From contig CANQFV010000028.1 of the NCBI GenBank assembly GCA_947599875.1, positions 1 to 33,957 of the forward strand: 33,957 nucleotides of DNA, in the 5' to 3' direction. Numbering within the stretch: the first letter of the stretch is position 1; every line of letters begins with the position of its first letter. The DNA is from an uncultured Oscillospiraceae bacterium. GTDB lineage: Bacteria; Bacillota; Clostridia; Oscillospirales; Oscillospiraceae. The notes below the pieces were generated by a model. The model had not been told where the DNA came from. It saw nothing but the letters and a program-made list of their open reading frames with translations, and did no database searches. The position numbers and the translations under genes were made by a program. Positions 6,122 through 14,400 of this stretch are shown piece by piece.

Positions 6122-8173
6122 ATGAAGCCATTGAGGCAGCTGCTACGGCAGCCTCTTTTTGCGGCGGCGCTGATCCTCCTTACGGCTGCCGCCGCCTTTC
6201 TCTGTCTGGGCTGGGGCGTGCTGCGCTCCGCGCAGGCCACGGCGGATAAAATCAACGAAGAATTCCTTAACCTGTCCTTCTTCAGCCCCCACTGCGGCGC
6301 AATGCAAAATCCAACCCTGACCCTTGATCCGGACACAGGCGAGTATTATTACTCCTCTTTGGGGGAGGAATACATCACCACGCCGGAGGAGGTGATCAAG
6401 GAGGGCGTCGGAATCGTCTACGAGGATAAAATTTCGGATATCACGGTGGACAGTTTTCTGGACGCCGTGGAAGAAAGCCCCTATCTGCGCCGGGTTTACC
6501 AGCAGCAGTTTCTCAGCGCCTTCGTCCCCGGGGTGCGCCCTGTCAACATCCCGGAGCTGTTCGCTGACGAGGATCAGGGCAGCGTCGTCAGCCCCTACGA
6601 CCGCGGCGCCGTTCTCTTTAAGCCCACCTCTCTGCCGAAGGAGCCGACTGTTGATGTCACCGGGAACCGCCGGGTCTCTCTGGAGGGGGACATCGTTGAA
6701 ACATTGGCGATTCACCCGGATCGTACCCCCCGCAGCCACATAAAGCTGTCCCTCACTTTTACCTCACAGGAGGCGTTCGATTCCTTTCGCGGGAGCCTGA
6801 CACTGGACGGGACGTATATCCTCCGTCTGGATGACTATGTAGACGACGATCTTCTCCTTCGCCGGGACATCGCCGATAAGCTCCAGATGTACATGCCCGG
6901 GGCGGAGGCCAGGACGGCGGACGACATTGACCTGAGTATGCTCACGCCGGAGACTGATCCTTCCGGGGAAATGTGGTATCGGTACAAGGATCCCACGACA
7001 TCGATTTTCGTCATTTTGTCTCCCTCTAATGTGGAGGGACGTGTCGATCACTGCACCGCCTCCGCGGATGGGGCGTGGTTTCAGGCGATCCCGAGGGGGC
7101 AGTCCCTGGAGGATTTTCTGGCCGATCCGGAAAACGCCGGTTGGGTTGACCTGCTCCAGGCGCTGGACTGCCAGTACGAGTCCTTCTCCGTCCTGGGGAC
7201 GGATCTTTTGGAAAGTCTCTATCTATTCCACGAGAACATCGCCACTGTGGTCGAGGGGCGGGGCTTTGACAGCGCGGATTACGCCGACGGGAACCGGGTG
7301 TGCCTGATCTCCCAGACCCTGGCCCAGGCCAACGGCCTCCATGTGGGGGACAAGCTGGATCTGAGCCTCTATAACGGCGTATTTGATCTGCCGAACTCCA
7401 TCAAAATCGGTGTGAATACCCAGCTTCTGGACAGCCTTGACCAGATCCAGGACACCAGGGAGTATGAGATCGTCGGCGTGTACAAAAACACCAGGGAGTG
7501 GGAGTCCCTATTCCCCAACTCCTCCACCTCCTACAACTTCAGCCCCAACACCATTTTTGTCCCCAACGCCTCCCTGGCGGGGCTTGAGACCTACCAGCAC
7601 GAGAGCATCTACACCGGGAACGTCAACAAGCTGCTTCTCCGGAGCTACGTCTTCCAGTGCGGCGCGGAGGAGGCCGTAGCGGCATCCTTCGCCGACAGGG
7701 GTTGGCCCACGGATCTGTTGTATTTCTATGACGACAGCTACCCCACTGTTGGGGAGGCGATGGGCGGGTTCATGGACAGCCCCCGTCAGCTCTTTGTGCT
7801 GGCCGTGGCGGCGTTTTTGGTGATCCTGACGGTCTATGTGGCCCTGTTCGTGATGAAGCAGCGGCGAAACGCGGGACTCATGCTCTCCCTGGGGGCCGGC
7901 AAGGGTCGGGCCGGGTGGTTTGTCTTCTCCGTCTCCGCCATCCCCGCCGTTTTGTCCTGCATTTTAGGCGCGGCGTTGGGCGCGGTGCTGCTGCGGGGGG
8001 CCGTCAACCGGGTTCTGGGCGACAGCGTGGCGTATGTGAAGGACTATCTGGACTTCAGCCCCAACGCGGTGTTTATGGCCGCCGCCGTCATGGCGGGCGT
8101 GGAGATCGCGGTCTTGGGCGTCGTGTCTATCGTCCTCTCCCGCCGAAAGGCCGCTTCGCTGATGAAAAAATGA
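6122..8173 (+). CDS. FtsX/MacB-type ABC transporter permease, long paralogue 1
   Basis: A 683-residue permease with one N-terminal membrane helix (about 11-33), a large extracytoplasmic domain (about 34-550), and three C-terminal helices (about 557-580, 600-625, 648-672) in an FtsX domain. The MKQRRNAGLMLSLGAG loop between helices 2 and 3 is typical of the coupling region of the family. GGGAGG lies 9 bases before the ATG. Such proteins do not import solutes but transmit ATPase movement to the cell surface (MacB, BceB, LolC, FtsX). It is followed by a paralogue, a third shorter permease and the ATPase, all on one strand with small gaps. The substrate is unknown. The 3' end is nearly identical in DNA to that of the next gene. 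Confidence 0.85.
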   Translation: MKPLRQLLRQPLFAAALILLTAAAAFLCLGWGVLRSAQATADKINEEFLNLSFFSPHCGAMQNPTLTLDPDTGEYYYSSLGEEYITTPEEVIKEGVGIVYEDKISDITVDSFLDAVEESPYLRRVYQQQFLSAFVPGVRPVNIPELFADEDQGSVVSPYDRGAVLFKPTSLPKEPTVDVTGNRRVSLEGDIVETLAIHPDRTPRSHIKLSLTFTSQEAFDSFRGSLTLDGTYILRLDDYVDDDLLLRRDIADKLQMYMPGAEARTADDIDLSMLTPETDPSGEMWYRYKDPTTSIFVILSPSNVEGRVDHCTASADGAWFQAIPRGQSLEDFLADPENAGWVDLLQALDCQYESFSVLGTDLLESLYLFHENIATVVEGRGFDSADYADGNRVCLISQTLAQANGLHVGDKLDLSLYNGVFDLPNSIKIGVNTQLLDSLDQIQDTREYEIVGVYKNTREWESLFPNSSTSYNFSPNTIFVPNASLAGLETYQHESIYTGNVNKLLLRSYVFQCGAEEAVAASFADRGWPTDLLYFYDDSYPTVGEAMGGFMDSPRQLFVLAVAAFLVILTVYVALFVMKQRRNAGLMLSLGAGKGRAGWFVFSVSAIPAVLSCILGAALGAVLLRGAVNRVLGDSVAYVKDYLDFSPNAVFMAAAVMAGVEIAVLGVVSIVLSRRKAASLMKK

Positions 8174-8212
8174 AATTTTTCCCCTTTTTTAGGTTATTGG
8201 AGGGAAATACTT

Positions 8213-10192
8213 ATGAAACCTTTTAGGCAGCTGCTTCGGCAGCCTGTGCGCGCGGCGGCGGCGCTTATTCTCCTCACCGCCGCCGCGGCCTCCCTCTGTC
8301 TGGGTTGGGGCGTACTGCGCTCCTCCCAGGCGGCTGCCGAAAGAATCGACAACAGCTTCGTTTGTCTTTCTCAAATATCCCCCAATTATGAAGTAACTTC
8401 CAGGTTTGATGTAGAATTTGATGAAAACGGTCTTGGAATTGTGACAGACAGCTGGGAGGTTATCGCGGAGAAGTCCTCATCGTTTTCGCCCGAAGAGGGC
8501 GATATTTTAGTGTCGGACTTTGAGGCCGCGCTGGAGGAAAGCCCCTGCCTGCAAGGGATATACCACCATCAGTATCAGGGCGCCTATGTCCAGGGCCTGC
8601 AGAGCGTCACGAGCGTCCACACGGGAAGCAAGTACAACAGCCACAACAGCACGCCGTACAACCGGGCAGTTTTAACCTTTGTTCTCACCAGGGTTGGAGA
8701 AATTGATGAAAAAGAGTTCGGCGCCCTTACCGTAAGCTTATACGGCGAGGTAAAGGACTACCTGGCCATTCATCCGGACTTTGAACCCCGCAGTAAAATT
8801 CAGCTGGAAATCTCTACCGGTCAGTACCTGGCGGAAAAAACAAGGGAGCTGATCAACAGTCTGGAAGTCGGGAAGACGTACATTGTCAATATGATGGCCT
8901 ACAACGACTTGGATCTGGGAACGCGCACATACATCCTGAACCAGACCAGTATGGGTCGAAGGGGCTATACGGCGGAGGACGTCAACCTGGATTGCCTGGG
9001 AAACAATATAAACGGCCAGTTCGGGTATTATGACCCGGAAATAGGCTCCGGCATCACCCTGGCCGAAAGCGCCCTTGGGGATGTTGACTGCTGCTACAGC
9101 AGTATTGATATGAATGTTGGAGGGTGCGGCCTGTCCCCGGTGGAGGGCAGCGTGGAGGACTTCCTGGCCGATCCGGAAAACGCCGATTGGGCGGCGCTTC
9201 TGGACACGGTAAAAACGCAGTACAGCACGGTTCCCGTCCTGGGGACGGATCTTTTGGACAGCTTCTACCTGTTCCACGAGAAGACCGCCTATGTGGCCGA
9301 GGGGCGGGGCTTTGACAGCGCGGATTACGCCGACGGGAACCGGGTGTGTCTGATCTCTCAGACCCTGGCCCAGGCCAACGGCCTCCATGTGGGGGATAAG
9401 CTGAATCTGGATTTCTTTGATAACTCCTTTATAAGTCAAAATCCCGGCCAGTCAACCCACGGGACCGAGGGATACAGCGCCCCCTACTTATACCCTAATG
9501 TTGAAGAGTTTCAGGAGTCCCGGGAGTATGAAATCATTGGCCTGTACAACAACACCAAGGAGTGGGAGAATCTGGACTACAACATCCTGCCCAGCATGGT
9601 GTTTGTCCCCAACGCCTCCCTGGCGGGCCTGGTGACCGTCACGGACAACGACTTTTTGAAGAGCATCGTGATCCGCAACGGCGCGGAGGGGGATGTGGAG
9701 GCGCTGTTCGCCGAGAAGGGTTGGCCCACGGATCTGCTGGTCTACTTTGACGGCGGGTACTCCGCCATCAAGGAGGCGATGGTCGGGTTCATGGACAGCC
9801 CCCGTCAGCTCTTTATGCTGGCCGTGGCGGCGTTTTTGGTGATCCTGACGGTCTATGTGGCCCTGTTCGTGATGAAGCAGCGGCGAAACGCGGGACTCAT
9901 GCTCTCCCTGGGGGCCGGCAAGGGCCGGGCCGGGTGGTTTGTCTTCTCCGTCTCCGCCATCCCCGCCGTGATCTCCTGCGTCCTGGGCGCGGCGTTGGGC
10001 GCGGTGCTGCTGCGGGGGGCCGTCACCCGTGTTCTGGGTGACAGCGTGGCGTATGTGAAGGACTACCTGGACTTCAGCCCCAACGCGGTGTTTGTGGCCG
10101 CCGCCGTCATGGCTGGCGTGGAGATCGCGGTTTTGGGCGTCGTGTCTATCGTCCTCTCCCGCCGAAAGGCCGCCTCGCTGATGAAAAAATAA
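8213..10192 (+). CDS. FtsX/MacB-type ABC transporter permease, long paralogue 2
   Basis: A 659-residue tandem duplicate of the preceding permease. The first 30 residues and the last 134 are almost the same; by eye only five residues differ in the last 134. A block around EGRGFDSADYADGNRVCLIS is also shared exactly. The rest of the ectodomain is strongly diverged, with different lengths and few shared stretches. Same topology: N-terminal helix, ectodomain, three C-terminal helices from about residue 533. GGAGGG lies about 8 bases before the ATG. The two permeases may form a heterodimer with the shared ATPase, or present alternative ectodomains. Confidence 0.85.
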   Translation: MKPFRQLLRQPVRAAAALILLTAAAASLCLGWGVLRSSQAAAERIDNSFVCLSQISPNYEVTSRFDVEFDENGLGIVTDSWEVIAEKSSSFSPEEGDILVSDFEAALEESPCLQGIYHHQYQGAYVQGLQSVTSVHTGSKYNSHNSTPYNRAVLTFVLTRVGEIDEKEFGALTVSLYGEVKDYLAIHPDFEPRSKIQLEISTGQYLAEKTRELINSLEVGKTYIVNMMAYNDLDLGTRTYILNQTSMGRRGYTAEDVNLDCLGNNINGQFGYYDPEIGSGITLAESALGDVDCCYSSIDMNVGGCGLSPVEGSVEDFLADPENADWAALLDTVKTQYSTVPVLGTDLLDSFYLFHEKTAYVAEGRGFDSADYADGNRVCLISQTLAQANGLHVGDKLNLDFFDNSFISQNPGQSTHGTEGYSAPYLYPNVEEFQESREYEIIGLYNNTKEWENLDYNILPSMVFVPNASLAGLVTVTDNDFLKSIVIRNGAEGDVEALFAEKGWPTDLLVYFDGGYSAIKEAMVGFMDSPRQLFMLAVAAFLVILTVYVALFVMKQRRNAGLMLSLGAGKGRAGWFVFSVSAIPAVISCVLGAALGAVLLRGAVTRVLGDSVAYVKDYLDFSPNAVFVAAAVMAGVEIAVLGVVSIVLSRRKAASLMKK

Positions 10193-10205
10193 AGGGTGGG
10201 ATCTT

Positions 10206-11456
10206 ATGCCGTTTCTGTACTTAAAAAGCCGTCTCACCAGAAGCGCCTCGGGCCTTGTCCTCACGCTCCTGCTGGCCGTTCTGGCCTGGTTCTTCTGCCT
10301 GTACGCCGGGCTTGAGGCCCGGAAGGCGGAGGAACGGGAGGACGCGTGGGATATCCCGGTGGAGCTGGTGATCACAGACCTGCGGGGGACGAAATCCGAC
10401 CAGCTGCACGTTTACGGCAGCGCACTGTGGGCCTTTATGGACGCGGAAAGCGAAACCGATCAGTTTTTCACCGTGCCGCGGGTGGATCTGCCCGCCTGGT
10501 TCAGTCAGATCCGGGTCAAGTCCACGCTGTATTTCAAGATCCGGCAGCCCGGCGCACCGGCGGATTTCCGGGAGCTTGTGGGGATCACGTCCCTTGACAC
10601 GGTGCAGGACTTTGACCCACGGCTGGGGACGGCCAAGGCGGAATTCTTTGACGGCGCGTCCACGGAGTTTTATGAGGCCCACGGCACGGCCCTGATCATC
10701 CCCGAGACGTACCTGGAGCTGACGCGGGAGGGCGAGGACGGGCGGCTCTATCTGCCCATGACGGTGTCCACCACGTTAAACGGCTCCGGTACCACCTTCT
10801 CATGGGAGGCGGAGGTCACGGGGGTCTACACGGGGTCGGATTCCACGGCCATCTACTGCGCCTGGCCCCTGGCGGCGAAGCTTATGGAGCAGGCGGGCAT
10901 TGACGCCTTCGCCGACAGCATCTCCGCCACGGTGGCGGACGCAAGGCGGCTTGACGAGCTGGGCGAGCTGCTGAAATACTACTTCACAGACCCGGATCCC
11001 GCCGGGGCGCCGGTGGAAAATCCCCACGACTATCTGCACATCAACTACGCCTTCGCCTCCGTCATCCACGACGAGACCCTGCAGGAGACGCTGAAGAGCT
11101 TTGACCGGAGCATCGCGACGCTGAAAAGGCTCCGGCCGCTGCTGCTGATCCTGGAGATGAGCGTCGCGGCCTCCGCCGCCTTCTTCTCCGTACATATGCG
11201 CAAGCGGGAGCTGTCCGTGGCGCGCAGCCTGGGCACACCCCAGACCGCCGTGGTGCTGACGCTGCTGGAGGAGACGCTGATTTTCAGCGTCATCGCCTCC
11301 GCCGTGGCCGTGGGGGCGTCCCTGGCCGTTCCCCTGTGCGTCCTGTCCCCATTTTATATGGCCGCCATTGATCTGGCGGCGCTGGCCGGAACGGCGGCCG
11401 GGGGCCTGAAGGTCACCGGACGTTCCGGAATACTCAGCCTCAAGGAGGAAACCTGA
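10206..11456 (+). CDS. FtsX-type ABC transporter permease, short third subunit
   Basis: A 416-residue protein with an N-terminal membrane helix (about 15-36), an ectodomain of about 270 residues, and three C-terminal helices (about 313-335, 358-380, 383-405). RKRELSVARSLGTP (about 338-351) is the typical cytoplasmic loop of FtsX-family permeases. It is not close in sequence to the two long permeases. The stop codon directly abuts the ATPase start at 11457, which implies coupled translation. The ribosome binding site (GGGTGGG) is modest. Its role as partner of one or both long permeases is inferred. Confidence 0.8.
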   Translation: MPFLYLKSRLTRSASGLVLTLLLAVLAWFFCLYAGLEARKAEEREDAWDIPVELVITDLRGTKSDQLHVYGSALWAFMDAESETDQFFTVPRVDLPAWFSQIRVKSTLYFKIRQPGAPADFRELVGITSLDTVQDFDPRLGTAKAEFFDGASTEFYEAHGTALIIPETYLELTREGEDGRLYLPMTVSTTLNGSGTTFSWEAEVTGVYTGSDSTAIYCAWPLAAKLMEQAGIDAFADSISATVADARRLDELGELLKYYFTDPDPAGAPVENPHDYLHINYAFASVIHDETLQETLKSFDRSIATLKRLRPLLLILEMSVAASAAFFSVHMRKRELSVARSLGTPQTAVVLTLLEETLIFSVIASAVAVGASLAVPLCVLSPFYMAAIDLAALAGTAAGGLKVTGRSGILSLKEET

Positions 11457-12134
11457 ATGACACTCACACTGGAAAATGTCTCCTTCTCCTATCGCACAAG
11501 ATATCAGACCGTCAACGCCGTGAAGGACGTGTCCTGCGCCTTTGAGGCGGGGACCTTCTCCGCCCTGGTGGGCAGGAGCGGAAGCGGCAAGACGACCCTC
11601 CTGTCCCTGATGGCCGGGTTGGAGAAGCCGGACAGCGGAACCATCACGGTGAACGGGGAGTCTATGGCGCAGGCGGATATCGACCGGCTCCGCCGGGAGC
11701 AGGTCAGCGTCATCTACCAAAATTACAACCTCTTTCCCCTGCTGACGGTGCTGGAGAACGTGATGTATCCCCTGCTGCTGAAGAAGATGCCCCGGAAGGA
11801 GGCGGAGCAGCTGGCCCGGAAGACCCTGGCCCGTGTGGGGCTGGACGCCGGGTATTATAAGCGCCTGCCCGCCATGCTCTCCGGCGGCGAGCAGCAGCGG
11901 GTGGCCATCGCCAGGACTCTGGCCTCCGGGACGGAGATCATTCTGGCGGACGAGCCAACCGGGAATCTGGACGGCGAGAACGCCAGGAATATCGTGGATC
12001 TCCTCAAGGGCCTCGCCCACGAGGACGGCTGCTGTGTGGTGGTCGTCACCCACGACACCGGCATCGCCGACCAGGCCGACGCGGTTTACCGCATGGACAG
12101 CGGCGCGCTGACGCTGGATCAGGATCTCGGCTGA
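11457..12134 (+). CDS. ABC transporter ATPase, LolD/MacB class
   Basis: A 225-residue nucleotide-binding subunit that powers the adjacent permeases. Walker A is [10 protein letters not shown] (about 38-47), the Q-loop lies in YQNYNLFP, the signature is [13 protein letters not shown] (about 140-152), Walker B is [12 protein letters not shown] and the switch His is in VTHD. The ADEPTGNLD sequence is typical of the MacB/LolD/BceA group. The ATG follows the stop of the short permease without a gap. The secure call is an FtsX-type exporter ATPase; the substrate is not known. Confidence 0.93.
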   Translation: MTLTLENVSFSYRTRYQTVNAVKDVSCAFEAGTFSALVGRSGSGKTTLLSLMAGLEKPDSGTITVNGESMAQADIDRLRREQVSVIYQNYNLFPLLTVLENVMYPLLLKKMPRKEAEQLARKTLARVGLDAGYYKRLPAMLSGGEQQRVAIARTLASGTEIILADEPTGNLDGENARNIVDLLKGLAHEDGCCVVVVTHDTGIADQADAVYRMDSGALTLDQDLG

Positions 12135-12152
12135 CAGAAAACACGCGAAAGG

Positions 12153-12184
12153 CCCGGCGTGGATTCCACGGAATCCACGCCGGG
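12153..12184 (+). terminator. Perfect hairpin after the ATPase gene
   Basis: CCCGGCGTGGATTC (12153-12166) pairs perfectly with GAATCCACGCCGGG (12171-12184) around CACG. No T-run follows; the hairpin element R4 begins five bases later. Confidence 0.6.
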
Positions 12185-12188
12185 CGAA

Positions 12189-12360
12189 CTTGTCGAAAAA
12201 GCCCTGCGGGCTTTTTCGACAAGGGGGAACGTGCGAAAAAAATCTCTGAATTTTGCGAAATTCAGAGATTTTTTTCTGCCGTCGCCCTGCGTGCGTCGCA
12301 AGCGACACACTTGCGCGACATAAGGGATTTTTTCCGACGTACATGCCGCCGGAAAAAATA
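12189..12360 (+). repeat. Mosaic hairpin element, copy R4 (most complete)
   Basis: Layout: hairpin TTGTCGAAAAAGCCC / GGGCTTTTTCGACAA, then linker GGGGGAACGTGCG. Next is a variable hairpin with a perfect 18-bp stem and TGCG loop (12236-12275), followed by linker CTGCCGTCGCCCTGCG. Then a small hairpin GTCGC-AA-GCGAC, linker ACACTTGCGCGACATAAGGG, and a terminal hairpin TTTTTTCCGaCG / CCGCCGGAAAAAA. It lies between the convergent ATPase and membrane protein genes. Nothing coding is supported in 12135-12452. Confidence 0.85.
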
Positions 12361-12396
12361 CTGATGTGTGGTTTTTGGCAAAAAAACGCGGGCATG

Positions 12397-12443
12397 CACT
12401 TGCGCGACAAAAGGGATCATCCCGGCGCACATGCCGCCGGGAT
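12397..12443 (+). repeat. Mosaic hairpin element, partial copy R4b
   Basis: A second 3' module directly after R4: CACTTGCGCGACAAAAGGGAT, then a terminal hairpin whose arms are ATCCCGGCG / CGCCGGGAT rather than T/A runs. The CACATG loop and its position match the other copies, while the arms differ and still pair. Confidence 0.7.
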
Positions 12444-12452
12444 TGAATCGGT

Positions 12453-13337
12453 CTATGAATTCCGAGGGCCGGAGGGGAGGCTCTTCAAGGCCCTGCCGGC
12501 CCGGCAGATCATGTAGATTGCCATTGCGATGACGGCGGTGCAGACGCCGCCGCCTGTGCAGGCGGTCATTGTCCGGCGGAAGGCCGGGTCGTCCTCCCCG
12601 CCAAATTGGGCCAGCATGGCGGTGGTCAGGGACAGGAGGGAGACAAGCGCCGCCACAAGGTTGACGGCCTTGGCCGCCGAGAGGATCGGGCTTTTGTGGC
12701 GCCGGGTCTTGACGATGTTGATGACGGCGACGGTGACGGCGTAAAAGGAGTAGGCGGCCATCGCGTAGATGAGAAAGCCCGGATACGCAAAGCCGCGATC
12801 CTGATGTACCATGAAGACCACGATCCCCGCCAGGGCCTGGTTCATCAGCAGAAGCAGGATCCCGCACAGCCTGTACCGGCGCAGCTCCGACGCCTCGTCC
12901 TGCACATTTAGCCGCCGCACCAGCAGAAAGCGCATCGCGGCCAGCAGGATGTAGTACACCGCCAGGGCGATGAACCAGGCGGAGCGGTAGTAGACCCCGG
13001 CGGCCAGCTTGAGGACGATGTAGGCGAGATTGACGGCAAGCCCCGTGTAGAGGGAGACGCGGTTGCGAAAATAGGCGTCCGTCAGGTACCGCTCCCCCAC
13101 CGCCGTGGAGCGGAGGAGGCCCGTCAGCGGCCTCTTTCGGAAAAAGCGCACCGCCGCCGAAACGGTCACGGTCAGGGCGTAGGCGGAGGCCAGATAGGAG
13201 GCATAGCGTAAAAAGGGGTCCTGAACGTGGAAAACCGCCACAGCAATGATCAAACCGTAGCCAAACAGCGCCGCCGCAGCCGTCCAGAGCGGGGGCGGGC
13301 AGAAACTCCTTTTAAGAATCTTTTTGAACTTCTCCAT
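12453..13337 (-). CDS. Polytopic membrane protein of unknown function
   Basis: A 294-residue protein with about eight hydrophobic helices and short loops; the first two lie at about 17-37 and 44-65. No catalytic motif was recognised. Positively charged segments (FFRKRP, RRHKSP) suggest cytoplasmic loops. Its ATG overlaps the last 26 bases of the kinase gene, with GAGGG 6 bases upstream, so it is the third gene of the regulator-kinase operon. Similar proteins accompany two-component systems in Clostridia, as far as I recall, but no function is established. It could be an accessory to the kinase or the resistance effector. Confidence 0.7.
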   Translation of the reverse strand: MEKFKKILKRSFCPPPLWTAAAALFGYGLIIAVAVFHVQDPFLRYASYLASAYALTVTVSAAVRFFRKRPLTGLLRSTAVGERYLTDAYFRNRVSLYTGLAVNLAYIVLKLAAGVYYRSAWFIALAVYYILLAAMRFLLVRRLNVQDEASELRRYRLCGILLLLMNQALAGIVVFMVHQDRGFAYPGFLIYAMAAYSFYAVTVAVINIVKTRRHKSPILSAAKAVNLVAALVSLLSLTTAMLAQFGGEDDPAFRRTMTACTGGGVCTAVIAMAIYMICRAGRALKSLPSGPRNS

Positions 13338-14400
13338 TCGCCGCCCTCTTAATCTTTACCGTAAAGGTGCTGCCCTCTCCGGCCTGGCTCTCCACGAAGA
13401 TCTCCCCGCCCACGATGTCCATCACGCGCCGGACTAAGCTGAGGCCCAGGCCGTTGCCCTGGGTGGCGTGGGAGGTGTCGCCCTGGTAAAATTTTTCAAA
13501 GATGTGCCGGCTCACCTGGGGCGTTATGCCGCACCCGGTGTCGGTGACGGATACCAGGATGCGGTCCCCCTGGGTCTTCAGGGAGACGAAAACTTTCCCC
13601 CCGGCGTCCGTGAATTTCAGGGCGTTGGAGAAGAGATTGCTCCAGACCAGGGCCAAAAGCTCCTCGTCCGACTCCACAAGGACGTCCTCCTCCAGGTGTG
13701 TGTCGATGTCGATGCCCTTCTCCTCCCAGGTGTCCTCAAACTGCAAAAGGCACTGGGCCAGCTGCTCCCCCAGGTCGTACCGGCGGATCTGGGGGTAGAT
13801 CTGCTGGTTTTCCAGCCGGTTCAGCTTCAGGATGTTGGTGACGAGGCCGGCAAGGCGGCGGGACTGCTCCGTGACGGCCTTGGCGTATTCCACCCGCTGT
13901 TCCTCCGTAAGCTCCGGGCTTTGCAGGAGGGTGCCGTAGTTTTGCATCACCGCCATCGGAGTTTTCAGCTCGTGGGAGACGCTGGCGATAAAGTCGGTGC
14001 GCAGGGTCTCCACGCCGGAAAGCTCGGCGGCCATCGTGTTGAAGCAGTCGATGATCTCGTCAAACCCCTGGGAGGCGCCCACGGCCGCCTTGGGGCTGAT
14101 CCTGGCGGAGAAGTCGCCGCCGGTGATCCGGCGGGCGGCCTCCACAATGGCCCGGACGGGCCTGTCCACCATCACCTTTCGCCGCAGGATATCCACCGCG
14201 GTGCAGATGAGGGACAAAAACACGGTGTTCCCGAAGGTCACCAGGGCTGCGGCGAACAGATTGCTCCGGGTGTACTCCACCCCGGCACTCCGGGCAAAGT
14301 AGTTGAGAAACAGCAGCATGGAGGAGGTGATGACGAAGGCCGCCAGCAGGAAGAAGGCCAGAAAATAGCTCCACGCCGGGTGATTCTTTGTGGTTTTCAT
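13312..14400 (-). CDS. Sensor histidine kinase with a very short extracellular loop
   Basis: A 362-residue kinase. Two membrane helices (about 12-34 and 47-70) are separated by only a dozen residues. They are followed by a HAMP-like linker (about 71-130) and HisKA with H143 in SHELKTP. The ATPase domain has the N-box NLFSNALKF, the G1 box DTGCGI and the G2 box GNGLGL. A loop this short cannot form a classical sensor domain, as in intramembrane-sensing (BceS-type) kinases. Its ATG overlaps the regulator stop (ATGA), so the two are coupled. A partner membrane protein, either the downstream one or the nearby FtsX-type transporter, may supply the signal; that is inference. Confidence 0.92.
   Translation of the reverse strand: MKTTKNHPAWSYFLAFFLLAAFVITSSMLLFLNYFARSAGVEYTRSNLFAAALVTFGNTVFLSLICTAVDILRRKVMVDRPVRAIVEAARRITGGDFSARISPKAAVGASQGFDEIIDCFNTMAAELSGVETLRTDFIASVSHELKTPMAVMQNYGTLLQSPELTEEQRVEYAKAVTEQSRRLAGLVTNILKLNRLENQQIYPQIRRYDLGEQLAQCLLQFEDTWEEKGIDIDTHLEEDVLVESDEELLALVWSNLFSNALKFTDAGGKVFVSLKTQGDRILVSVTDTGCGITPQVSRHIFEKFYQGDTSHATQGNGLGLSLVRRVMDIVGGEIFVESQAGEGSTFTVKIKRAANGEVQKDS

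Noticed and set aside
10800-12410. 536-codon minus-strand frame opposite the ATPase and short permease
   Set aside because: It starts in hairpin element R4 and is antisense to genes with all ABC motifs.
12253-12516. Small coding frames within elements R4 and R4b
   Set aside because: Products change with the variable hairpin arms in each copy, so they are not conserved proteins.
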